A DNA stretch of 64,000 nucleotides from Streptomyces graminofaciens. GTDB lineage: Bacteria > Actinomycetota > Actinomycetes > Streptomycetales > Streptomycetaceae. Position 1 is the first letter of the stretch, and each line of letters begins with the position of its first letter. The translations under genes and the position numbers were made by a program. The notes below the pieces were generated by a model. That model was not told where the DNA came from. It did not search any database and worked only from the letters and a program-made list of their open reading frames with translations. Location of the stretch: contig NZ_AP018448.1 of assembly GCF_030294945.1 (NCBI RefSeq), positions 1,674,001 through 1,738,000 of the forward strand, given 5' to 3'. Positions 17,582 through 25,650 of this stretch are shown here, one piece after another.

Positions 17582-19224
17582 GCCCGTGCACCCTCCGCAA
17601 CATCCCAGCCGTGCCGTCGTACCGTCGCCGCGAGCGTACGGTGTGCGGCCGCCTCGGCATGCGTCACCCGGTCCGTCGGCAGGTCGCGTTGCCACCATTC
17701 GCCGGCGGCGGCCTCGGTGGTGACGCGCAGTTCGACCAGCGCGGCGGCGAGGGCGCGCCGGGCGGAGTCCAGCGCCCCGGGGGCGGACCGTGTGTCGGTG
17801 GCGGTGCGGGCCGTGTGCTCCCGGGCGCGCTCCACAGCGGTGAGGGCCTGCTCGACGCGTTCGCCGGCGCGCCGGTTGGTGACGGCGATCGCCGCGGCGA
17901 GGCCGACGAGGGCGCCCACGACGGTGTCCGCGAGCCGGTCGGTGATCAGCTCGCCGGGGTTCTCCAGGTGCGCGAACTCGGTGACGAGCAGCGCCAGCGG
18001 GGTCACGCAGATCGTGCCGAGCCAGTAGTTGCGGCTGATCAGCGCCTCGGCGCCGAAATTGAGGGCAAGGCAGCACAGGACGAGCGCCGCCGCGTGGAGG
18101 TGGGCGAGCGGGACGATGACGGCGAAGAGCAGTACGCCGACGAGGTTGCCAGCGACGCGCTGCACGCCCCGGCTCCAGGTGAGGGTGACGTTCGCCTGGT
18201 ACAGCGAGGCGGCGGTGACCAGCGCCCAGTAGGGCCTGCCGACGCCGAGCGCGAGGGAGGCGTATCCGGCGAGGGCGCAACCGAGGCCGGTGCGCAGGGC
18301 GAGGGGGCCGAGGGTGCGCCACAACGCGGTTGAGGTCGTGGGGAGTTCGGTCGGCTCGCCGTGTCCTTCCACATTCGGTACGGGTCGACCGCTGAGCAAC
18401 TCCCGCGCCCAGGAGCGCAGTTGTCCGGCGTCGGTGTCGCCGGGCGCGGCGAGCGCGACCTCGGCTCGGGTGAGGAGCTGTGCGAGGGCGCGCCGGGGTT
18501 CGGTTCGCCGTCCGGTGGAGCGGAGGATCTGCCAAGCGTTGTGCACGGCGGCTGCGGCAGCGCCCCTGGTCCTCGGTCCCTCGGCCTGCGAGGTCCCGCC
18601 CCGGGCCGCCCCGACGGCCACCCTGGCGACCGCTTCGACGTGGAGCGCCGCCGCGTTCAGGGCCTGGGCGGTGGCGCGGCGCTCGGGCCCGTACGGGCGT
18701 ACGAGGCCGGGGGCCATGCACACCAGCCATGCCCAGGCGCCCGTGGCGGCGGCCAGGGCGAGATGGCCGGGCACCTGACCGAGGGTCTGCGGCGCGAACA
18801 GGGCCGCCGAGGTGACGAAGGTGAAGATGACATGGGCGGGCGGCCCGATCCTGGTCGCGTCGCAGAGCACCTTCTGCACGGCGGCCAGCAGCGCGCCCAC
18901 GGTGACCAGGACCACCGCGTCGGCGGTGAGCGACGCGACGACGAGCGCCACCGCGAGGCCGCCGACCATGCCGAGGACCACCCCGGCCAGGGCACGGGCA
19001 CGGGCGGCGTAGGGGCGGTTGTGGGCGTAGAGCGCGCAGAGCGACCCCGCCATCGCGTACATCGCCAGGTCGAGGCGGTCGAGCGCGAGCAGCGCCAGGT
19101 TCGGCGGGGCCGTCGCCGCGATCACGCTCAGCGCGGGCTTGAACCAGATCTCCGAGGGCCGTCCGGCGCGGAGCACCCCGGAGAGCGGGAGCCGACGGAC
19201 ACGCGGGGATCTGAGGCTCTTCAT
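17578..19224 (-). CDS. FUSC family membrane protein (aromatic-compound exporter type)
   Basis: The protein is 548 aa with two groups of about six membrane helices (near 35-170 and 305-430), separated and followed by soluble Ala/Arg-rich helical regions, the standard FUSC layout. Characteristic parts are WGLPFGxx-like YWALVTAASLYQANVTLTWSRGVQRVAGNLVGVLL in the second half. It likely exports aromatic acids or similar compounds, by family analogy only. ATG start at 19224 with AAGG close upstream; a palindromic candidate operator overlaps this region. Couples to the downstream marR gene. Confidence 0.88.
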   Translation of the reverse strand: MKSLRSPRVRRLPLSGVLRAGRPSEIWFKPALSVIAATAPPNLALLALDRLDLAMYAMAGSLCALYAHNRPYAARARALAGVVLGMVGGLAVALVVASLTADAVVLVTVGALLAAVQKVLCDATRIGPPAHVIFTFVTSAALFAPQTLGQVPGHLALAAATGAWAWLVCMAPGLVRPYGPERRATAQALNAAALHVEAVARVAVGAARGGTSQAEGPRTRGAAAAAVHNAWQILRSTGRRTEPRRALAQLLTRAEVALAAPGDTDAGQLRSWARELLSGRPVPNVEGHGEPTELPTTSTALWRTLGPLALRTGLGCALAGYASLALGVGRPYWALVTAASLYQANVTLTWSRGVQRVAGNLVGVLLFAVIVPLAHLHAAALVLCCLALNFGAEALISRNYWLGTICVTPLALLVTEFAHLENPGELITDRLADTVVGALVGLAAAIAVTNRRAGERVEQALTAVERAREHTARTATDTRSAPGALDSARRALAAALVELRVTTEAAAGEWWQRDLPTDRVTHAEAAAHRTLAATVRRHGWDVAEGARA

Positions 19225-19230
19225 GGAATA

Positions 19231-19242
19231 ACCTTAGCAGGT
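19231..19242 (-). promoter_or_regulatory. Candidate MarR operator at the FUSC translation start
   Basis: ACCTTAGCAGGT (ACCT/AGGT arms with 4-base spacer) lies 7-18 bases upstream of the exporter ATG, inside wider A/T-rich ATAA...TTAT flanks. Binding here would block both the ribosome site and elongation. Symmetry and position are the only evidence. Confidence 0.35.
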
Positions 19243-19368
19243 GTTTTATCCGTGAAATAGATTGCGCCCCGCACGCTCCCCGAGTACACCCTTGCGCTCG
19301 TATGCGCCCCACTTCGTACGGGCATGCCCTGACCGACTGTCCGACACCGTCGAGCGGGGAGGTGCGCG

Positions 19369-20001
19369 GTGCACGGACCTGCTTCGCCCGGCTGGCTGCT
19401 GGTCGCGTTGTGCGGCCTGACCGGGACCTACTGCCTGCTGCGGATGCGCAGCGCCGTCGAGGAGCAGCGCCGGGCCGCGGGCGGCGAGGCACTCATGGGC
19501 TTCGGCATGGCCGCGATGGCCGTGCCCGCGGCCGTCGTCGCGCCGCCGCGCTGGGCCTGGCTGGCGTACACGGCCGTGTTCGGGACGGCCGCCTTGCACG
19601 CGCTGTGGTCGGCCCGGACGACCGGCCGACACCATCTGCACCACCTGGTGGGGGCGGTCGCGATGGTCTACATGGCCGCGGTGATGGCCGCCTCCCCCGG
19701 CGGCGGACACGGCGGCGCGGGCCTGCCGCTCGTCACCGGCACCCTTCTGCTGTACTTCGCGGGCTATGTGCTGTGGTCCGGCGCACGGCTGATACCCGTC
19801 CCGGCCGCCGTTGCCGTGAGCCCGCCAATCATCGCGTCCGAACCGCGAAACCTCGCGTCCGTACCACGAACCGTCGCGTCCGCACCACGAACCGTCGCGG
19901 CGGGCTCACGGCCCCTCGGCTGGGGCGACCGGCCGGAGTTGTCACAGGCGTGCCGGCTGTCCATGGGCATCGGGATGCTGGCAATGCTGCTGACGGTCTG
20001 A
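19369..20001 (+). CDS. DUF5134 domain membrane protein
   Basis: The protein is 210 aa from the GTG at 19369, behind GGGGAGGTG. Five to six membrane segments are predicted, with His-rich loops such as TGRHHLHHLVGAVAMVYMAAVM that are typical of DUF5134 and may bind metal. Between the last two helices a hydrophilic insertion contains three 7-residue repeats (ASEPRNL, ASVPRTV, ASAPRTV) coded by 21-bp tandem repeats. The next gene is an M56 peptidase; the DUF5134-M56 pair is frequent in Streptomyces. Function unknown. Confidence 0.85.
   Translation: MHGPASPGWLLVALCGLTGTYCLLRMRSAVEEQRRAAGGEALMGFGMAAMAVPAAVVAPPRWAWLAYTAVFGTAALHALWSARTTGRHHLHHLVGAVAMVYMAAVMAASPGGGHGGAGLPLVTGTLLLYFAGYVLWSGARLIPVPAAVAVSPPIIASEPRNLASVPRTVASAPRTVAAGSRPLGWGDRPELSQACRLSMGIGMLAMLLTV
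19834..19896 (+). repeat. Three tandem 21-bp repeats inside the DUF5134 gene
   Basis: Units begin GCGTCCG at 19834, 19855 and 19876 with consensus GCGTCCGNACCACGAACCGTC. The unit length is a multiple of three, so copy changes keep frame and add or remove 7 residues in a loop. Confidence 0.85.
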
Positions 20002-20109
20002 GCGGCCCGAATCGCCGGTCCGACAGCGGGTTTTACAGAACCGTGGTCTGCGTCACTTGCCGCCCCGGCCCATGTCGCCGCGCCCCGCCCCGCTCATAGG
20101 CTTCGGCCC

Positions 20110-21045
20110 ATGATGGTCCCCGCGGCACTGTTGCTGCTCGGCGCTCTGCTCGCCGTCGTCGCCCCGAGGCTGCTGGCCCGGGCCGACTGGCCGGACCGTG
20201 AACCGGTGGTCGCCCTGTGGGTGTGGCAGTGCGTCGTGGCGGCGGTTCTGCTGTGCTGCGCGCTGTCGATGACGCTGAGCGCGGCCGACGCCTGGACGGC
20301 CGTGCGCGGGCAGGTGTTCGCGTCGGCGCCGCGCCCCGTGGTGGAGGCGTACGCGTGGGGTACGGGCGACTCGTGGGCGGCGGCCACCGCCGTGACGCTC
20401 GCGTGCGGTGGCCTGTGGACCGGGACGATGCTGGTCCGTGAGGTCGTACGGGCCCGGCGGCGGCATCGGCTTCGCGAGGCCGAAGTGCTGTCGCGCGCGC
20501 CGCTGTTGCCCGGCGAGGAGCCGGACCCCGGGCGTCTCGTCGTCCTCGAGGGCGAGCAGCCGGACGCCTGGTGGCTCTCGGGGTCGGCACCCCGGTTGGT
20601 CATCACCACGGCCGCGTTGCGGCGGCTGAAGGGGCGGCAGGTGGACGCGGTGCTGGCCCATGAGCAGGGGCATGCCCGGGCCCGCCACCACTGGCTGCTG
20701 CACTGCTCGGCGGCGCTGGCGGGAGGCTTCCCCCGGGTGCCGGTGTTCGCGGCGTTCCGCGACGAGATGCACCGCCTTGTCGAACTCGCCGCCGACGACA
20801 CGGCCTCCCGCCGCTACGGCCGTCTCACCATCGCCCTCGCGCTCGTCGGGCTGAACGAGGACCGGGGCGTGTTCGGGCCCTGCCCGACCCCGGAGGCACA
20901 TGTGCCTCAGCGCGTGAACCGCCTGCTCACGCCCCCGGAGCGGCTCCCGGCGGTACGGCGACTGCGGCTGACCGCGTGCGCGGCCCTGGTGCCGGTGGTC
21001 CCGGTGCTGGTGACGTTCATGCCGGGGCTGCGGGCGCTCGGGTAG
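20110..21045 (+). CDS. M56 family membrane metallopeptidase
   Basis: The protein is 311 aa, starting at the first of two adjacent ATGs. Three N-terminal membrane segments (about 1-20, 37-58, 90-110) precede a cytoplasmic gluzincin domain. The zinc motif HEQGH is in VLAHEQGHARARHH (near residue 187), and the third ligand is in LVELAADDTASRR. A last hydrophobic segment closes the protein. It belongs to the BlaR1/MecR1-related M56 group but lacks a penicillin-binding sensor, so it resembles Streptomyces stress-type M56 peptidases. A cognate BlaI-type repressor is not in the vicinity. Confidence 0.92.
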   Translation: MMVPAALLLLGALLAVVAPRLLARADWPDREPVVALWVWQCVVAAVLLCCALSMTLSAADAWTAVRGQVFASAPRPVVEAYAWGTGDSWAAATAVTLACGGLWTGTMLVREVVRARRRHRLREAEVLSRAPLLPGEEPDPGRLVVLEGEQPDAWWLSGSAPRLVITTAALRRLKGRQVDAVLAHEQGHARARHHWLLHCSAALAGGFPRVPVFAAFRDEMHRLVELAADDTASRRYGRLTIALALVGLNEDRGVFGPCPTPEAHVPQRVNRLLTPPERLPAVRRLRLTACAALVPVVPVLVTFMPGLRALG

Positions 21046-21208
21046 GGACTCGCGCCGGGCCCGCCGGGCAACGGGGAGACCAAGGGCGGGCAAAGGGCAG
21101 GCCAAGTACAACGGTCGAGGGGCGGCCTGTGCTCCGGTCGCGGCGCGTGACAGTGATCTCACGCCCCGGCGTTGGCCTGGGACCCCGGGGGTCGGCGAGG
21201 ATCCCTGT

Positions 21209-22111
21209 ATGCACTCCCCCACCGTCGACTCGCCGCCCCACCGCCCGTCGGCCGACCGCAGCGCCCGCGCCGCCGTGGCGTTCGCGGTGCCCTCCGTCGT
21301 CCTCCTCGTCCTGGTCGCGCTCTCCTGGGGGCCGCTCATGTCGCTGGACGAGGGCATCGCGGACACCACGCACAGATGGGCGCTCGACGACCCGGGGACC
21401 ACGCACGCGTTCCGCATCCTGACGGACTGGGTCTGGGACCCGGTGACGATGCGACTGCTGGCTGCGGCCGCCGCGATCTGGCTGGTGTGGCGCCACGCGG
21501 CCTGGCTGCTCGCCGCCTGGCTGGTCGTCACCTGCGCGGTGGGTACGGCCGTGCAGCAGGGCCTGAAGGCCGCGGTGGGCCGGGAGCGGCCTTCGTGGCC
21601 CGACCCCGTCGACTCCGCCCATTACGCGGCGTTTCCCTCGGGCCACGCCATGACGGCGACGGTGGTGTGCGGCCTGCTGCTCTGGCTCCTGCATGTGTAC
21701 GGCGCCGGCCGGACCGTCATGCGTGCCGCGCTCGCGGTGTCCGTGGTCTCGGTCCTCGGGGTCGGTCTGACCCGGATCTGGCTCGGTGTGCACTGGACCT
21801 CGGACGTGGTGGGCGGCTGGCTGCTGGGGATGCTGACGGTCGCGCTGGCGGTGCTGGCGTACGAGCGATGGAACGGCCCCGCGCGGATCCGCCCTGCCAC
21901 GGAGAGGACTTCACGTGGCTCGGAACGGACTTCACTTGGCTCGGAGAGGACTTCACGTGGCTCGGAGAGGACTTCACGTGGCTCGCAGCGGACTCCACGC
22001 GGCTCGGAGCGGACTTCACGCTCCCCACGCTCCCCAGGGCGTACTGAGCGCGCCCCGGCGCGTACTGAACGTGCCCCAGGCCGTACTGAGCGCGGCCCAG
22101 GCCGGTACTGA
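21209..22111 (+). CDS. PAP2 family phosphatase with repetitive C-terminal tail
   Basis: The protein is 300 aa. Six membrane helices carry the acid-phosphatase triad: KAAVGRERP, AAFPSGHAM and TRIWLGVHWTSD. It likely dephosphorylates lipid phosphates such as undecaprenyl pyrophosphate or phosphatidic acid at the outer face of the membrane. From about residue 231 the tail consists of nearly six ERTSRGS heptads followed by Arg/Pro-rich RTERAPG-type heptads, and ends in GRY. The tail is strongly basic and encoded by tandem DNA repeats; the stop codon lies inside the second repeat array. Confidence 0.9.
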   Translation: MHSPTVDSPPHRPSADRSARAAVAFAVPSVVLLVLVALSWGPLMSLDEGIADTTHRWALDDPGTTHAFRILTDWVWDPVTMRLLAAAAAIWLVWRHAAWLLAAWLVVTCAVGTAVQQGLKAAVGRERPSWPDPVDSAHYAAFPSGHAMTATVVCGLLLWLLHVYGAGRTVMRAALAVSVVSVLGVGLTRIWLGVHWTSDVVGGWLLGMLTVALAVLAYERWNGPARIRPATERTSRGSERTSLGSERTSRGSERTSRGSQRTPRGSERTSRSPRSPGRTERAPARTERAPGRTERGPGRY

Positions 22112-22194
22112 GCGCGGCCCAGGCCGTACTGAGCGCGGCCCAGGCCGGTACTGAGCGCGCCCCGGGGCGTACTGGGCGTGACTCAGGGCGTACT
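21902..22194 (+). repeat. Two consecutive 21-bp tandem repeat arrays crossing the PAP2 stop codon
   Basis: Array 1 (21902-22020) has 5.7 copies of a 21-bp unit GAGAGGACTTCACGTGGCTCG. Array 2 has eight GTACTG/GTACT-headed units starting at 22041, 22062, 22083, 22105, 22126, 22148, 22169 and 22190. Spacings are 21, 21, 22, 21, 22, 21 and 21 bases. The first 22-base unit shifts the frame and creates TAC TGA, so the PAP2 stop (22109-22111) depends on that extra base. The array continues past the stop almost to the HAD start. Confidence 0.93.
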
Positions 22195-22229
22195 TGACCG
22201 GCGAGGGGCGTCGGCCGAAGGATCGCGGC

Positions 22230-22928
22230 ATGACGATCAAAGCCGTGCTGTTCGACTTCTCCGGGACGCTCTTCCGTATCGAGCCGACGGAGTCCTGGCT
22301 GCGCGCGGTGCTCACCGAGGCCGGTGTCGCCCTGTCGGAGCCGAAGTTGACGCTGGCGGCCGAAGCGCTGGAGCGGGCGGGCGCACAGGCGGGCGGGGCA
22401 CTCCCGGCCGAGGCGCCGGCGGGTGAGCTGGGCGACCTGTGGGCGGTCCGGGACCACAGCGCCGAGCGGCACCGGGCCGCGTACACGGGCCTCTCCCGTC
22501 AGGTGCGTCTCCCCGACCCGGCCCTCCACGACGCGCTGTACGACCGCCACATGGCCCCGCGAGCCTGGAGCCCGTACCCCGACGCGGCCGAGGTGCTCGC
22601 CGGCCTGCGGGAACGCGGGGTGGCCGTCGGTGTGGTGAGCAACATCGGCTGGGATCTGCGGCCGGTGTTCCGCGTCCACGACCTCGACCCGTATGTGGGC
22701 GCGTATGTGCTGTCGTACGAGCACAGCCTCCAGAAGCCGGACCGGCGGTTGTTCGCCCTTGCCTGTGAGGCGCTCGGAGTCGACGCGCGGGACACGCTGA
22801 TGGTCGGTGACGACCGGCGCGCCGACGGCGGTGCGGCGGCTCTGGGCTGTGGGGTGCACTTCGTGGACCATCTGCCCGTGGACCGACGCCCCGACGGGCT
22901 GCGGCCGGTGCTGGATCTGATCGGCTGA
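22230..22928 (+). CDS. HAD family hydrolase with altered motif I
   Basis: The protein is 232 aa from the ATG at 22230, behind GAAGGA. The HAD fold is clear: VLFDFSGTLFR (nucleophile Asp at 9), VGVVSNIGWDLRPVF (motif II), SLQKPDRRLFALACEALG (motif III Lys) and LMVGDDRRADGGAAALG (motif IV). Motif I reads DFSGTL, so the usual second Asp general acid is Ser. This is seen in some actinobacterial HAD proteins and argues against a standard phosphatase. Its substrate is unknown. It follows the PAP2 repeat array on the same strand. Confidence 0.9.
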   Translation: MTIKAVLFDFSGTLFRIEPTESWLRAVLTEAGVALSEPKLTLAAEALERAGAQAGGALPAEAPAGELGDLWAVRDHSAERHRAAYTGLSRQVRLPDPALHDALYDRHMAPRAWSPYPDAAEVLAGLRERGVAVGVVSNIGWDLRPVFRVHDLDPYVGAYVLSYEHSLQKPDRRLFALACEALGVDARDTLMVGDDRRADGGAAALGCGVHFVDHLPVDRRPDGLRPVLDLIG

Positions 22929-22947
22929 CGGCCCGCGTCCGGGCCTG

Positions 22948-23038
22948 GGGCCTGTCGTTCGGATCACGCCCGGGTCGTGGGGAGTGGCACGCACATGGCG
23001 CACCGGCCCGGAGCCGGCGTGATCCGAACGACAGGCCC
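22948..23038 (+). repeat. 91-bp palindromic dispersed element, copy 2
   Basis: Arms 22948-22970 and 23016-23038 are exact complements over 23 bp; the outer part reads GGCCTGTCGTTCGGATCA. The interior has CACGCACAT at 22988-22996. Compared with copy 1 (15640-15747) the stem differs at consecutive positions (GTTCGG instead of CGGCGG) but in both arms, so pairing is kept. It lies downstream of the HAD gene and can act as its terminator. Confidence 0.8.
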
Positions 23039-23143
23039 TGGCATCCGCCGGGGTCCGTTCCGGGCCATCCCCCGTTTGGCCCGAAACGGACAGCGGCTCC
23101 GGGCTGGACCACACAGGGTCGCCACCCGGAAGCGCTGAGTTTA

Positions 23144-23210
23144 GTTGACTGGCGGCCAGTCAACGCGGGAGTTACAGGATGTCCCCGCGCGGCCCCTCGG
23201 TCAATGAAGG
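23144..23210 (+). pseudogene. TetR-family regulator remnant: operator plus first ten codons
   Basis: A perfect palindrome with 9-bp arms GTTGACTGG and CCAGTCAAC, three bases apart (23144-23164), is followed 15 bases later by ATG (23179) reading MSPRGPSVNE. This matches the start of a common actinobacterial TetR group that begins MSPR...VNEE followed by an Arg-rich helix. After the tenth codon the similarity stops and the frame runs into the terminator of the neighbouring gene. The rest of the 353-bp gap (22929-23281) holds only the palindromic element and this terminator. Confidence 0.55.
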
Positions 23211-23212
23211 AG

Positions 23213-23246
23213 GCGCGGCGGCCGGTCCGGGGAACGACCGCCGCGC
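23213..23246 (-). terminator. Terminator hairpin after the LVIVD gene
   Basis: GCGCGGCGG (23213-23221) pairs with CCGCCGCGC (23238-23246) around a 16-base loop, 36 bases beyond the LVIVD stop codon. Confidence 0.65.
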
Positions 23247-23281
23247 GACATCGTTGCCAGGCACAGGTCGTGCCGGGAGTG

Positions 23282-24793
23282 CTACCAGTGGAAGCCGAAG
23301 TAGTCCGGCTGTGTCTGCACGTTGAGTTCGCGCAGGTGGACCCACTTGGCCGGGTCCGTGCGCCGGTCGTCGAGCTTCAGGACGTCCAAGCCCTTCACGA
23401 TGTCGTTCGAGTAGATGTAGCCGTTGTAGTAGTACGCCGACCAGGAGCCGCCGACCTGCAGCGAGCCGGTGCTCAGCGGGCCGCGCTCGAAGTAGGCGAT
23501 CTCCTTGGGCTTGGTGGAGTCGGTGAAGTCCCAGACGGAGACGCCGCCCTGGTACCAGGCCTGGACCATGATGTCCTTGCCCTTGACCGGGATCAGCGAG
23601 CCGTTGTGGGCGACGCAGTTCTCGGTGTCCGCCTGGTGGCGCGCGATCTTGAAGTAGCTCTTGAAGACGAGCTTGCGCTGGTCGCCCTTGCCGACGATGT
23701 CGTAGACGCCGTCGGCGCCGCGGTTCGGGCCGATCGCCTCGTTGCAGGTGGCGCCGACGCCACCGCCCAGTTCGTCGGTGAAGACGACCTTGTTCGCCTT
23801 CTCGTTGAAGGTCGCCGAGTGCCAGAACGCGAAGTTCACGTTGTCCTGGATGCGGTCGATGACCTCCGGGTTCTCCGGGTCCTTGATGGAGAACAGGATG
23901 CCGTCGCCCATGCAGGCACCGGCGGCCAGGTCCTTCGACGGCAGCACCGTGATGTCGTGGCAGCCGGTGGTCTTGCTGACGCCCGGGTTGGTCGGCGAGC
24001 CCGGGTTGCCGCCGCCGTCGGGGCCCTCACCGGGGAACAGCACCGGGAAGTTCACCACGGCCGCCTCTTCGGGGGCCCTGCGCGGCACCTTGATGACGGA
24101 GATGCCGTCGTGGGGCGGCTGGCAGTCGGGGAACGCGGCGTTGGGCGAGTACGAGGCGACGTAGACGTAGACGTTCCTGCGCTCGGGCACCAGCGTGTGG
24201 GTGTGCGAGCCGCAGGCGGTCTCGACGGCGGCGACGTACTTCGGGTTCTTCTTGTCGCTGATGTCGAAGATCTTCATGCCCTCCCACGACGACTTCTCGG
24301 TCGCGGGCTGCGTCGTGCTGTTGCACGAGTTGTCGCTGCGCGAGGAGTCGGTGGAGAGGAAGAGCAGGTCGCCGGAGACGGAGATGTCGTTCTGTCCGCC
24401 CGGGCACAGCACCTGGGCGACCGTCTTCGGGGCTCTGGGGTTGCTGATGTCGAAGATGCGGAAGCCGTCGTAGTTGCCCGCGAAGGCGTACCTGCCCTGG
24501 AAGGCGAGGTCCGAGTTGGTGCCCGCCAGGGTGTCCTTCGGGATGTTGACGAGGTGCTCGATGTTGGCGGAGTGCACGATCTCGTCCTGGCCCGGGATCT
24601 CACCGGCCGCGATCGCGGCCCGCGCCGCGGCGGCGTCACTCTTGGAGACCTTCTCCCGTCCTGCGGGCGCGTCCCCAGGGTCGGGGGTCGCGGCCGCGGG
24701 ACCGGCCGTGAGCAGCGCGGCCAGGAGTCCGGCGGCCACCGCGCCGGCTCCCATGCGTCTGCGCCGCGTTCGAAGGCTGTCTAACAGGATCAC
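23282..24793 (-). CDS. Secreted LVIVD-repeat (beta-propeller) protein
   Basis: The protein is 503 aa from the GTG at 24793, five bases after GGGAGG; the frame reaches 24820 without a ribosome site. A signal peptide covers about residues 1-36 (RTRRRRMGAG then a hydrophobic core ending AAAT). The mature protein has repeats of the form GFRIFDISNP, GMKIFDISDKKNP, GISVIKVP, and GVSVWDFTDSTKP, each a propeller blade of the LVIVD type. Cysteines are present in several blades (ETACG, NCVAHNG). No enzymatic motif is seen; a surface binding role is likely. Divergent from a DUF305 lipoprotein with a 194-bp shared promoter region. Confidence 0.88.
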   Translation of the reverse strand: MILLDSLRTRRRRMGAGAVAAGLLAALLTAGPAAATPDPGDAPAGREKVSKSDAAAARAAIAAGEIPGQDEIVHSANIEHLVNIPKDTLAGTNSDLAFQGRYAFAGNYDGFRIFDISNPRAPKTVAQVLCPGGQNDISVSGDLLFLSTDSSRSDNSCNSTTQPATEKSSWEGMKIFDISDKKNPKYVAAVETACGSHTHTLVPERRNVYVYVASYSPNAAFPDCQPPHDGISVIKVPRRAPEEAAVVNFPVLFPGEGPDGGGNPGSPTNPGVSKTTGCHDITVLPSKDLAAGACMGDGILFSIKDPENPEVIDRIQDNVNFAFWHSATFNEKANKVVFTDELGGGVGATCNEAIGPNRGADGVYDIVGKGDQRKLVFKSYFKIARHQADTENCVAHNGSLIPVKGKDIMVQAWYQGGVSVWDFTDSTKPKEIAYFERGPLSTGSLQVGGSWSAYYYNGYIYSNDIVKGLDVLKLDDRRTDPAKWVHLRELNVQTQPDYFGFHW

Positions 24794-24987
24794 TGCGTCC
24801 TCCCTTGTAGCCGTTCGCACTTGAACGGTTCACGGTTCTCCGCAGTATCGTCTTCATCATGCACAGATCAATAGGTGGGCAATGTGTTTGTAACGAACCT
24901 TTTGATCATGCAGGCCGGAAAGCATGCTAGGAACGGTCGTCAACACCCACAAGGTGGACGCCCGTCGTCGTGCCCCAGGAGGTCACT

Positions 24988-25650
24988 GTGCCCGTTCGCC
25001 GTACGTTTCGCGCACCGCTGGTCGGGGCCATGCTCACGGCCGCCGTACTCGTGCTCGCGGGCTGCGACTCCGGGTCGGACTCCGACGCGGACGGCGACTC
25101 GGCCACGGCGACCGGGCCCTCGGTGATTGCCCCCGGGAAGCCCGGCGAGGCGGCGAGAACGCTCTCGCCGGAGGAGGCCGAAAAGCAACGCGCCGAGGAC
25201 GACTCGCCGAACTCCGCGGACTTCTCGTACGCCCGCATGATGATCGAGCATCACACCCAGGCCCTGGAGATGACCGAACTCGCCCCGGAACACGCCGGAT
25301 CGGACCGGGTGAAACGGCTCGCCGAGCGCATCACGGCCGCGCAGAAGCCGGAGATCGCCTCCATGGAGAGTTGGCTGAAGAACAACGACGCCGACAAGAA
25401 GGGCACTTCGCACAAGCACGAGGCGATGCCCGGCATGGCGACCGAGGAACAGCTGAAGCGGCTGGGCGAGTTGAAGGGCAAGGCGTTCGACAAGCTCTTC
25501 CTCAAGCTGATGATCACGCATCACGACGGGGCGATCACGATGGCCACGGAGGTGAAGGGGCAGGGCAACAACATCCAGATCGAGGAGATGGCGGACGACG
25601 TGATCGCCCAGCAGACCGCCGAGATCGACCGGATGCGCGACATGCGGTAG
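24988..25650 (+). CDS. DUF305 lipoprotein
   Basis: The protein is 220 aa from the GTG at 24988, five bases after AGGAGG. The lipobox LVLAGC (Cys near residue 29) follows a short signal peptide, so it is anchored outside the membrane. The DUF305 ferritin-like four-helix domain has two His pairs, MMIEHHTQALEM and LMITHHDGAITMA, plus Met-rich AMPGMA, which suggests metal (copper or iron) binding. Its divergent partner is an LVIVD protein; this pair recurs in actinobacteria. Function otherwise unknown. Confidence 0.9.
   Translation: MPVRRTFRAPLVGAMLTAAVLVLAGCDSGSDSDADGDSATATGPSVIAPGKPGEAARTLSPEEAEKQRAEDDSPNSADFSYARMMIEHHTQALEMTELAPEHAGSDRVKRLAERITAAQKPEIASMESWLKNNDADKKGTSHKHEAMPGMATEEQLKRLGELKGKAFDKLFLKLMITHHDGAITMATEVKGQGNNIQIEEMADDVIAQQTAEIDRMRDMR

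Noticed and set aside
21902..22194. Possible CRISPR array
   Set aside because: Units are contiguous without unique spacers, and part is coding; no cas genes are present.
23204..24784. A 526-codon plus-strand frame opposite the LVIVD gene
   Set aside because: Antisense shadow with Val/Arg/Gly bias; the minus-strand gene has a signal peptide and clear repeats.
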